From Nemopilema nomurai (Eukaryota > Cnidaria > Scyphozoa > Rhizostomeae > Rhizostomatidae), in the NCBI GenBank assembly GCA_003864495.1, contig ML133499.1:62001-126000 (forward strand): a stretch of DNA of 64,000 nucleotides. Reading direction: 5' to 3'. Below the pieces are notes generated by a model. The model was given only the letters and a program-made list of their open reading frames with translations, did no database searches and was not told the origin of the DNA. Shown here piece after piece: positions 12,001 through 39,903 of the stretch. Position numbers and translations under genes: made by a program. Every line of letters starts with the position of its first letter. Within the stretch, counting starts at the first letter, position 1.

Positions 12001-13255
12001 AATGAGCAAATTGCAATGAACAAGGCGAAAGTAGTTTACCCCAACAGCGGGGAATCCTGGGAGAATGGGAGGTAACAGTTGTTTCCAATTCTTCGGATTT
12101 TTGTGACCGGTTTCTGTTTGTGAAATATGTCATTACATTGAGCATCAGTCTCTTCAACTGGTTTTCTTGTCTCCAAACTTTTTTGCTGTAACTCAATTCA
12201 TTAAAAGCCTGCGAATGAACCCTCATCATGTGAGTTATGATAACTTTATCATTTGAGTTTTCATGAGGAAGATGCAAAATTTTCAACGAGTTGGAAAACG
12301 GTCAACCCTGTAGAAAGCATTGAAGGAATTTAATAATAAACGAGTTTAATTTGAATCGTTAGTTCATGGAATAGTTGATGCCCTTTTTTGTTTTGTCTCC
12401 TTTTAGCTGGTTGGAATCTGATTCTGTCAAGCATCTTTGTCACTATGTTACATCGTGGATTGATGCTGGTGGAAAGTGGATCGGTAGTTATAAGAGATTC
12501 TTTTAATTTCAAGTTCGACCGTAGAATTATATATTGAGACCAAAAATCATATGTTAATGAAAAGGATGGTCAGTATGTTTGAAAGTTTATTGTTGTTGGA
12601 CTTAGTTAGTTCTTGATACCTGTATGATGCAGTGAAATTTTTAGACTTCTAAAATGCAGAATACCGTAAATACTCGAATCCCCCCCCCCCCCTTCGAAGA
12701 AGCCCCCACCCTCGAACTACAAATTTTCAGTAAGCCCCCCTCTAATAAGCCCCCCACGATTTGTTGATTTTCGACTCCTGAGGTTGCCTTTGGCATTTTA
12801 GTGAATTACCACAAACTTTATATTTTTTCTTAATAATTTAATCAAATGTTACTTTATACTTAATATCAAAAATATCAAAAACAAATAAGCCCCCAGGGGT
12901 GCTAATTCGATGATTTACGGTAGGTCATTTCTGTGGTACTTTCCTGTGTCACACTCACAGGCAAAGAAGAAAGAAGGTAGCAAGAAAAGACAATATTCAT
13001 TTTTTCCTTGTCACGACATTGAGTTAACTGGAAACCTTTTCAGGACTTGCCACTTTTAAGCCGTTCATGATCCTTATAATCTCGTTGTTTCTTCTTAAAT
13101 TTAAATAGGATGAAGACCCTTCCGAGTGTACCTAACCTTTAAATACGTAAAAGAACTCTCTTCATGCACTTAGACATCATTGAATTTTCGCAGGAGGATG
13201 CTGCCGCACTTCCCCAGATGACATAAGGTCCTTGCGAGATTTGGTTAAACCCTGA
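6090..13255 (+). CDS. Homocysteine S-methyltransferase (MmuM/HMT type), 14 exons
   Basis: The family transfers a methyl group from S-methylmethionine or S-adenosylmethionine to homocysteine, giving methionine. Exons: 6090-6132, 6539-6600, 6921-6988, 7253-7298, 7939-8057, 9089-9165, 9332-9438, 9829-9915, 10331-10405, 10652-10720, 11123-11167, 11980-12071, 12407-12483, 13194-13255. All introns are GT-AG and the phases agree, giving 342 residues, the usual length for the family. Landmarks are DGGLATEL (20-27), ITSSYQ, GSVGPFGA, ETIP, GVNCT with zinc ligand Cys259, YPNSGE, and GGCCR with ligands Cys325 and Cys326. No targeting sequence is evident, so it is probably cytosolic. Exon 6 encodes a poorly conserved linker and was chosen because it alone restores phase. 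The true methyl donor cannot be read from sequence. Confidence 0.9.
12662..12922. mobile_element. MITE-like element with C-rich interior
   Basis: A 261-bp segment in the last intron of the methyltransferase gene, bounded by inverted repeats: TACCGTAAATACTCGAAT at the left and the complement of TACCGTAAATCATCGAAT at the right. Just inside are C-runs (one of 13-14 bases) and repeated AAGCCCCC words, at both ends. There is no coding capacity. This is the layout of a non-autonomous DNA transposon. A possible TA target duplication is part of the ends and cannot be confirmed here. Confidence 0.6.
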
Positions 13256-15335
13256 ATGCAAATATATGGGGTTGACCAAAAAAAGAATAAGGGTAAGCAT
13301 CTTTATTGAAGTTGTTTTATACAAGTAATAGCGATCATTCTTGTTAACTAAATTTTGATATTAACAATGTAGTTTAAGGAGATTTTGATATTATTTTCAC
13401 TTCCTTGGATACAGAGGCTAGATCTTCAAGTAAATTTTTACAAGGTCAGGCATATGAAGAAATCTCCCCCCTCCCTTCTTTTTATGTATGCGCTCTGGGA
13501 GTAATTTCTAATAAGCCAACTTCCTCCTTTTAGTGTCAGTATTATGTTATGCTAGAAGGATAAAACACCGTCATACACTTTCCTTAAGAATGTCCCCAAT
13601 GCTGCTTTAAATAGCTATTTGCCAGACACTTTTCGAGGTTTGAACATTGGTCTCTTAACAGAAACCTGTCATGTTTTAAAAGAGAATTAGATAAAATTAC
13701 TTGGTACATTGCCCCCGTCTCTTGATTCAATTGAGTTTAGCACTTCCAGTCTAGAGTTTTTGGTGATTAAATGTCACCTGTTGTATTTGTTTTACTTGTT
13801 GTCCATGCAGGTTATGATCCAAATGACGCTGCTCCTACGCAGTTCCCAAGAAGTAATCCGCTGGAAGAGACGCTCAGTGGTCGGAAAGCAGTTTTCTCGA
13901 GAGATTCGTCCAATGCATCAAGCATATACGAACTTCCTTATCAAAGTTCACTGCCATTTCGAAATATATGTTCTTCAAGTCTTAGAGCAACCACCGCTAG
14001 AATGGCTACTTTAGACATTGCTCCTCTTGTTCGTGTCATTAAGAATTGTCAAGAATCCAATACCGTTACTGCAATGGAAAGGCCGTTCCTCAGTTCCGAC
14101 CCACTTTACCAAATATTACAGATATTCAGACAGCTACGTTTCTCAAGGAAAGTGACGCTATTCCGCTCTAGAGACACATTTTCCCTTGTCATCACGAAGT
14201 TGCAATAACAGACCATTGTCCAAATCCAATTTTATGAGCACAATAATTGCGGATATCTTATCAGGTGTTGATTTACCAGCGTCGTTAACACTTTCTAAAC
14301 AAAGGAAGGAGGTGAAAGCCAATTCATTGGCCCATGGATATTCACCGATGAAATGAAAAAGTTGATTGTTGTTTACGGCTTATTAGGTAAAATATACCTA
14401 GCCCCTTGATGTGTGGACTGTATCCAACACTTTTAATCATCAGAGGAGAAAACCTTCTCATTTACTTTAGAAAGGGCCAACCCAGAATGTCTCTAAACGA
14501 GGCACTGTTATCACACCAATGCATGTTCTTCGCCGCATGTTATTGAATGACGTCATATGCAACTGGTATAACAAATATTTTAGCCTTTACATCTGTATGT
14601 GTGAAGCCCATATGGCTGGAGTAGTGTTACCCAGGTGATCCTTCGAACAAAATTCATCCTCTCGTGCTAGTAAGATTCACAGCGAGCCCTATTGTGGACC
14701 TTTGCTTGGTTCGTTGCTTGACTCAAAAGTCTGGCTTTTGTATACCTCACCAACTTCTTTCCTAAACTTGCTCGTAACCACAAGCTTTGTCAGGACCTTT
14801 GATGTGCCATAGGCTTTTGTATGCCAAGTTTTTGATGTGAATTAGATAACTGATTGTCCTAATTGATGCTTAGTTATTGTGTGTTAAAATGGAATTAAAG
14901 ATAAGTAGTTTTTCTATTGACTTCCTGCTTCAAAACAGATGCTCTAACAGTCGTAAATTTATTCTCGTTCTGATTTTTACCGTGTACAAAGACAATTTCC
15001 AACTCAATAAGAAATCTGAAAGGACGCTCTCACTTGATGTTGAATTCATATAGGGGGCCTGGGTCGGCTCTTGACCAAAACAATATGCATATCCGGTGGT
15101 TGAGCTGAGAAAGAAAGGAAATGATGGTTTGCCAGAAAAGGTGTGGAGATGTGACAAATTGTTGATACCGTTCTGGTCGTGAAAATGCTCATGTTTTAGC
15201 CCAATGGCAGTCTTCTGAGATCTTTGCTCAATAGTTTTTTTATTTTGTTGTCTATAGTCTTCATTTGAGATTCATATTATTTTGTTGGAAAACGAAAGCT
15301 GGCAAGAAACCTGCATTTAGGCCCATTGTTGAAAA
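13256..15335. other. Intergenic region between methyltransferase and MAP4K
   Basis: This should hold the 3' end of the methyltransferase transcript and the promoter of the kinase gene. Apart from the coding-like exon at 13811-14208 I see nothing. An ATTAAA at 14893-14898 on the plus strand could serve as a poly(A) signal for a transcript using that exon. Confidence 0.45.
13811..14208 (+). CDS. Orphan coding-like exon, possible alternative 3' exon
   Basis: A 398-base stretch follows an acceptor (gtccatgcag) and stays open for about 132 codons to TAA. The translation begins YDPNDAAPTQFPRS and is Ser-, Arg- and Leu-rich, with no domain I recognise. The acceptor requires one base from the previous exon. 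Exon 13 of the upstream methyltransferase ends in exactly that phase (ATC G), so a transcript could splice here instead of to the zinc-site exon at 13194. That protein would lack GGCCR and should be inactive as a methyltransferase. It may equally be a separate small gene or a pseudogene fragment. Confidence 0.3.
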
Positions 15336-32842
<17,507 letters not shown>

Positions 32843-34509
32843 TGCAACTATTACCTCATCATGGAGGAGAAAGAGAAATACTTATGAAATTATGACTGAC
32901 TTTCCCTGCGAGGTTTGTCGTTTGGCCTGAAGTCAACCTGGGTTTGTCTACGTTGTGAGATGCAGCTATCGAAGGAAACTCAATATGTGTTTTTAAAGAC
33001 AAGTATAACTATATGACGAACTAGTTCTGTTTGAGGGCCTAGTTAATAAGTAGTTATTTTGTAATTGTCTTATGTCATGCATTGTCTTCTTTCTTCTTGC
33101 CTCAGTATGTCAGTTACTTTAAAGACATTGAAGAAGGGAATCCTATTTATGTCTCTTTAGTATCCCTCTATACTCAGACGCAATTTGCGTCCCTTTAACG
33201 GTTCCATGAAGCCGATACACAGAGTAAAGTGTTAAGAGTGTCGCCAATTTTGCTTTTGTAAATATAGTGAAACCCACTTCCATCGTGATATGTGAAGTCT
33301 GTCAGAAGTAGTTTAGTTAACCCACCTTAGTAGCATCGTTGCCCTCTGACTGCACTCTTCTTGTACGCATTAATGACTAGTTGCATTTTGTGTCGTTTAT
33401 GAGAAAGGATAGTGATACGTGACGGTAATTTTAGTCTAGAAACGGATGTCATCTTAGAATTAGTCTCATTTCAGTTTAACTTGTATTTATGCCATTTAGG
33501 TTGGTGTTCATCCGTCGCAATTGACACTTCAGTTATCTTTTGGTAGGTCATTTTTTTAGTAACATGACGTCATTGCACGAACTATGCCCCGTTGCTTTTT
33601 AACTTTATACAAGACTTTTCGTATAGCAAGAATGCTTCAGGTAGGGTGCGCTTGAATACTGTTATTCGCGCCGTGTTAAAATACTACCAATTTTAAAAAA
33701 ACCATTAACTCTATAAAGCAGCATTTCCTAAACATTTATTTTCAAACAGCATTTCTTACGCAACTCTTTTCAAAAATATTCGACGATCTCTAAATCTATT
33801 TTAGTCATCATGAAAATTCAGAAAGTGTAATTTGATAGTTAATATTTCAGCCAAGGTTTAGCTAGCAGTATATTTTAAGAGGTATTAACATCTTTGTAAC
33901 TTAGTCGAAAGTCGTAAAAGCGTTCGAACAATATGAATGATGCTTCTCCTCTTAATCAAAAAGAGGTTAAATTTTCGGTGATACTTCCTTAAAGCACCAA
34001 CAATCAAAATATCTTTATTGTATATAGCCTTGGTAGCAAATTAGTATTTGGTAAATTCTTTATGTTAACTGCGTTTTGAAAATTGCTGTTTGTTAATGTG
34101 TTTTCATTAATGGCAAAGCGAAGTTCTGTTTTGTGATTGCGAGCATGCCTTGTTCTTTGTGCAGCGATGCGGTAAATTTCCGTTCGTGTGACTTTGGTGG
34201 TGCGCGTCATCTCACGCGCTATTGCGTCACCGCCCATTTCTAACTTGTATCAGCCTCTCAGTCTTAGCCTCGCTCATCTTACTTTAGCCTCGCTTTCAGT
34301 AGAAGTCTAATTATTCGTGGTTGTTTGACAATAATGATGACACGATTCTTGCATGCACGCTTGGTGTGATCTTAAGGCAGCACCTGTCAATTCCAAGGTT
34401 TCAAAAAATATTTTTCACATCCGGGTTTCTATTTAATCTTCTGAGCACATAAATTTGCAAAATCAGACGTTGCTTTTAGCTAATTACATGGCTACACTAC
34501 AGTTTGTTC
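32843..34509. other. Tail-to-tail intergenic region, MAP4K and SLC4
   Basis: Two convergent 3' flanks share this 1.7 kb. No protein-coding gene is supported. A 77-codon minus-strand frame near 34004-34237 has no recognisable domain. No tRNA-like box pair or strong repeat was seen. Confidence 0.5.
34432..34437 (-). terminator. Possible poly(A) signal of SLC4 gene
   Basis: Reads ATTAAA on the minus strand, about 73 bases past the SLC4 stop codon. This is the common variant signal. No canonical AATAAA is closer. Confidence 0.35.
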
Positions 34510-37500
34510 TCATATTGACAGTGGGACGTGGGCAATCTCAAACTCTTCCGAAACCCCAAATTCATCTTCATCCTCGGGATTGTCAAGATCTTCCAACTCT
34601 TCTTCGCTGAGGAAAAGCCGCAGACACTTCCTCAATGGCACCAGACAGAGTATAAGAAATGGAAAAATGGCTGCCAACTGGGTTTCCTTTATCACTGCCA
34701 ACAGCACAACACAGCAGAGTTGCACCAAGGTGAAAAGGTGAATCTTCATGGTCTTCACCTTCCGGACGAACCTTGAGTCCGGATGCAGTTTGTACGGTAT
34801 CAACAGCAGTTGCAACCGGTGGATGAACTCCATTCTGAAGAGCGACGTAAAGCCAACGTAGAGGAAGACGCCGTAGAGGACCGCGACCGGAATTTGCTCC
34901 AGCATCGGTGCCAGCAAAAGGGAGCTTCCAATAAGCACGTGGATAATCACATTGGTGACCCTTTGCTCCTTCACCTCAACGATGTAGGGATTGTTGCCAG
35001 GGGCGTGGTCGGAGCTGAGCACCGTCAAAGTGTGGAAGTGGGACAATGAGTTGACCGGAGAGGTGCAGATCCATGGCAAGCGCAGCAAGGACCCGGCGCC
35101 AACCAGAAGACCAACGACAAGCAGGTCGAGGTGGTAGCCGAATCCTTTCTTCAGTTTGTGTTCTCTCTTGTCAAGCATCACTGACGTAATCCCGGTCTCT
35201 ATGAAAAGTATAATGCTGACCAAGAAAGCTGGGATGATTGCCAGAAACACATAGCCAATCCCTAGCTCTCTACTTTCTCCAAAGGGATTCACGAACCATT
35301 TCCTGACAAAATGGTCCTGTTTGATGCTCAGTTTCTTTGTGAAGTTGTCTGACAGCGTGCTGTCAATCAAAACGACGGTCAGTACAGAAAGAATGACACC
35401 GAAGTCACTAATGATGCGGCGAATCTTGACGGGAAAATACATGCTACTGCGCACTTTCCTGATGTAGAAAGCAAAGAGGAAGGTGAGGATTATCAAGATG
35501 GCGGTCATGAGGGAGTAACATGGATGCTTCAAGCCTTCTGTCTTTTCGGCGCTTGTGTAGTTCTTCTTCACCAAGTGGAATGTCGCGTTGCCCAGCTCTA
35601 TAGTCTTGTTCAAAACATGGGCACATGGCTGTTGTGGGACATGCTCTCCTACTGGATGCTCGATGAACGTCCGAATTATGAACGACAGAGCCTTTTGTAT
35701 GAATATAAGCGACACGAGCACGGCAAATATCTCCTCCGTGAAGCGCGTCACCTGCCGTATCAGTCCGCAGAGGTCAAAGGCGACGAAAACCAGACAGATC
35801 ACCACCGTCCAAATGCCGATGCAAGCTCTCCATGGCAGGAACTCCAGCTGCATCATGTTTGCCAGCTCGTATATTTTGGATTCCATTATCAACATAGGCC
35901 CAGTTGCTCCCACAACCAGTAATGGTTGTCCAGAAAACAGCGAGAACAGGATGCCTGAAATTCCAGTTGCAATAATCATCTCAGAAATGCCAATTTGTCC
36001 TTTGGTGTTCTCGGAAAGCAGGCCCCCGAATGCAATGCACGGTGCCAGCGCAGAAAGGTATATAAACAAGACTGCCGCAAGACAGTGTATGTCAAACACT
36101 GGCATCAGGTCACTGACGTAATGGGCCGCTTTGCGTTTGATATCATTGAACAGACAGCCGAACGGTTTTCCGCTGCGGCTAAGTGGGTGCGCACGGTCCT
36201 TTGACCCGACGACTTGGGAGTGAAGGGCAAAGGTTGCCCCTCTCTTAATCTTGTCTCCATAGGGGGTGCTATCCCTTGCCTGATTATGCTCCCACCGGTG
36301 CACTGATTGGATGAGGTTCTGTTTCGTCCAGTCTCCGGCGCTGATTACAATGCTCTCGTCCAGGAACCGATCAATGCCAGACAGAAGATCTTCGCCTACC
36401 TAGAATATGACGTAAGAATGACCTTACATGTCAAAGTATGAAAGGTCACACAGGGGTCATCACAAACTTCTGGCTTCTAAGAATTGACAGCTAACTCTTG
36501 CACTAAACACTGGAGTAAACACGTTGGTTTACTCGTTAGGACTAGAGTTTCGGATATGTTTTGGATAATTTGAGTAATACGGAAGCTGAAGGCCAGTTCT
36601 GTAGAATGACTTATGTTTATGAAAACATTTTGAAGTGTATTCAAACAAGTTTACTTGCAGAAAGGTGCCTATTTGAAATCTGAGTCTACCAAAGCACTTA
36701 TTCACAAGTCTTAATTGTAACTTTGACACAGTATCTTTAAGTGACCTAAAACGTTCGTCCGTACTTTAAACTTGTTTTATTGAGAACTGTGATTATCATA
36801 AAATCGTCACCTGAAATTTGTTTTTATAAACAAATATAAACATAATTTGCTATTATAAAATTGCTGCTTTAAATCAAGTGTGTGAGCTTGGCTACTTTTG
36901 CCAGTAAAAGACCATTTCAAACTTTGGCCGGGAAATATCATCGTAGGTGTTTTGATGACGGGATATTGAACCATATTTTGCTGACATACCTCGCAGAAAT
37001 AAGCAAGAGTAAGGAACTTGGGGTTGGACATCAGCGTTCCCAGACAACGGCCTAATGAAAATAATCAACAACAGCCTCCACTGGGGGCCCGGCGATGAAG
37101 CAAATGAAGCGAGCAGGCCAAGAGACCTCGTTCAAGTCATCGAAGTTGGCCGCGTCTTTCAGTCTAATGAAGATTGCCATAGGATGCTGGATGAACTCGA
37201 ACGTTGCAGTCAGAATCGTGGTCACTTCTGTGTTGGAAGGCAATTTGCTTGTGATGTCCACTAGCCTCGTTTTACCGTTGCTGACGGAGGAATTAGATTC
37301 ATCTTCTTCGATTACCCTGGAAAACAAGAAGCAGACAAGAATAGAGATTGCTGTCTCGCCTGCTATCGAAGTTCCTATCCAAAACACTTCTTCTGCGAAT
37401 CGACGCTTTTAGGCCTGCCACTTTTTGTATTCTTCCATTAGAATTTGTAGGGTGTCAATGGGTGTTTATTCCAGCACAAGTTGCCTCTATAAGGTTAACA

Positions 37501-38047
37501 ACTCGCTTTGAATAATCATTCGTTGAGCTACTCACGTGGGCATATTGTGGACTGACTGCAGCTCAAGGGACACAATCGTATTTCTCCTGGAAGAAGGATA
37601 TTTGCTTTTCACCGCTGACAACCACTTCTGGCCTAGCGAAGGCGCGTCGGCCTTCTTCCGAATGTGCTTGTGCTTTGCCATTAAGACGCTTTCAAGATGG
37701 CTAGCGTTCTCGGCATAAATGAGACGTTTCTCCAGCATCTGCCGCACGATCGTTCTCGCTATGTCAGCCATTGATGAATCTTGGACTCCGATGCAGACAC
37801 ACCCATTTAAAAGACATGCCTTGAGCTCTGATACTGCTCTCAGAGACAGCACGGGGACGAAAGGCGGACACCACTGATTGGTTGCAATATCGACATCTTC
37901 TTCAAATTTTACCCAACGGGCTCTTTCCACCCACTTGAAGCCATTGTCGATTCTCGTGAAGCTTTCAAGCTCTACAAAAGAGTGGTGAAGGTTCTGCTTC
38001 ACAGAAACGTCCAATCGACTGTTTTCTGTGGGGCCATTTGCCATCAT
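34510..38047 (-). CDS. SLC4 bicarbonate transporter, 3 exons, one frameshift
   Basis: Plasma-membrane bicarbonate transporter (anion exchanger or sodium-bicarbonate family). Minus-strand exons: 38047-37536, 37316-36990, 36399-34510. Splice phases agree except for one missing base in exon 2. Exon 1 carries the cytosolic band-3 motif RWVKFEED and LSLRAVSELKACLL. Exon 2 carries HPMAIFIRLKDAANFDDL and, in the shifted frame, LGRCLGTLMSNPKFL. Exon 3 encodes the whole membrane domain: FGGLL, FSLFSGQPLLVVGATGP, RFTEEIFA, REHKLKKGFGYHLDLL, PVAVLYGVFLYVG and an acidic tail. A loop with NKT, NAT and NYT glycosylation sites follows the fifth or sixth helix. With the break counted as one lost base the product is about 909 residues, normal for SLC4. 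LFIETGIT carries Glu where anion exchangers have Glu and sodium-bicarbonate cotransporters usually Asp. Substrate cannot be settled from this alone. Confidence 0.88.
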
Positions 38048-39903
38048 GTACGAATGTTTACACGACGTTCATACTTTCTTTGGTCAACCAGCCACCGTGC
38101 AATGAACTTGCCGTAATAAAGCTACGATTACGCCAGATCAATTCTTCGGGTATTCGTGATAGTGACGTCAGATTGCAGCTTTACATCGTGCTCTTTAGGG
38201 ACGCAACTAAATTTTGGAAGTTAATGGCATCTTTTGATTTTGAACACTTTAGAACATTTAAGCTTTAATTTTCTTGCCTTGAAATGCAATAAATCACTTT
38301 GAGAGATGGCATGGAAGCTACATGTCATTATTTTCACTGGCTAAGTATGTCAGAGCTTTTATATATATATATATATATATATAAATATAGAAATACATCC
38401 GACCTGGACTGGTGGTATATCCCAGTCCACTACCTGGATATCTCAGAAGTTAAAAAGGCTTATGCCACTGACTTGAAATTCAAAGAGACCTTGGATGAAG
38501 ATGTATGAACTCTAGAGCAAGTTGATTTTTTGGTTTGTTCATATTCTGCAGGTAGAATTTAGTTAATCAAGGCTGTCGCAACAAGCCTCTCCGACTCCTG
38601 ACCCCCTTTGTGAACTACTGTGCGAGTTACTAATAAAAACACAGAACAAAAAAGCACATGACAAAAAAACTCAACATTTAAGTCTAGTTCTTCAAGCTAT
38701 GTCCTGCTCAAATATGTTGTATTGATAGTCAAATTTGCACTTCTTATCAAACCAAGGCCAATTAATTTTGTTTTTGAGTTGGTTGTTGATTAAGATCAGA
38801 TCAGATTAAGACCCAACGATGTCCTGTTAGCTGTTAAAATAAGCAAATGTGAATATTGTCAACAATCGATTGAGATTTTTATCCTCCTCCTCTGCTATAA
38901 AACTCAAAAAGTTCATTTTCTCGAAACGCACAAACTTTGCGGCCATTTTGAATGAGGTAGGATGGTATTTTTGTGATGGGAAAGCTGAATGGTTTACTTT
39001 CTAATGACTAATGGTTTACAGTGGAAGTTTGGTGAAAGAAACTTTAAGTTTCCCAAGAAGTACGTGTTGTCAAACTGTTGAAATGCTTTACATGTCTGAA
39101 AACATCTCAGACCAGACAGTAATATTTCATGAATCGAATATGAAAGAAAAGTAAAGAGTAAAAACCGATAGTTAAAACTGGTTTGATGTTCCATTCTATA
39201 CTTTTCGTTCTATTGCTGCTGTTCCTAAGCACATAGTACATAAAGGCAGTGTCTCAAAAACCTTAAGCAGGGAATAGAGATCTTACTCTGTGTTGTCTCA
39301 TTATTTCTTCACATGGTGCGATGAAAGTTTTTAGAGAAGCACTACCATTGTGGTGTTTGAGTGTTCAAAGGACTGGTACCCAGTTACTCATTTACGTGTA
39401 TAACCTAAGTTCACCAGAAGAACATGCAACCATCTGCAGGAAAGAATTTCGGAACTTGGAGAAAATGAGAGACAAGACCTTATCAATTCTTAGAGCAGGA
39501 GAAGCAAACTTCCAGGATCACTTGCATGGGACAATATTTTCACAGATCTTAGGCGTTTATCCTTGCCAAGCAATTAACAATGAGGGATTCAGACAAGTCG
39601 GAGATCTGGTCAATTTATAAGCCAAGTCAAGTCATTCTCTTTGCCTTCTCCTTCAATGTTTACATGAACAGTAGCACTTTATCACACCCACTTCTAAGGT
39701 TCTGGCAGAGTATTATTAATGATTAGTAATTACCAGCTATTATTTTAAGTAATAATTGGCTTTGTTTACTAGCTTTAAGTCAAGCCATCTGTTTACGCAT
39801 CCTGATCATGGCCTCTCTCTCTGATCAAGCAGAAGTCAAGTGGAAACGAGGTCCAACGGTTTAGTCGATATAGTCCTGTCTTTGACAGGGTGAAGCCAAC
39901 GAA
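38048..39903. other. Head-to-head intergenic region, SLC4 and SUCLA2
   Basis: The flanking genes diverge, so both promoters should lie here. A TA dinucleotide run occupies about 38359-38383. A 99-codon plus-strand frame at 39321-39620 is longer than expected by chance for this composition but shows no known domain and no clear splice context. I leave it unassigned. Nothing else stands out. Confidence 0.5.
38359..38383. repeat. TA dinucleotide microsatellite
   Basis: About 12 TA units in a row, in the intergenic region upstream of both the SLC4 and SUCLA2 genes. Confidence 0.9.

Noticed and set aside
34783..36204. Plus-strand frames of 69-177 codons opposite the SLC4 membrane domain
   Set aside because: They are antisense shadows of a strongly conserved minus-strand exon.
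39321..39620. 99-codon plus-strand frame upstream of SUCLA2
   Set aside because: No recognisable family, and it does not connect in phase with the SUCLA2 first exon, which already has a good start and presequence.
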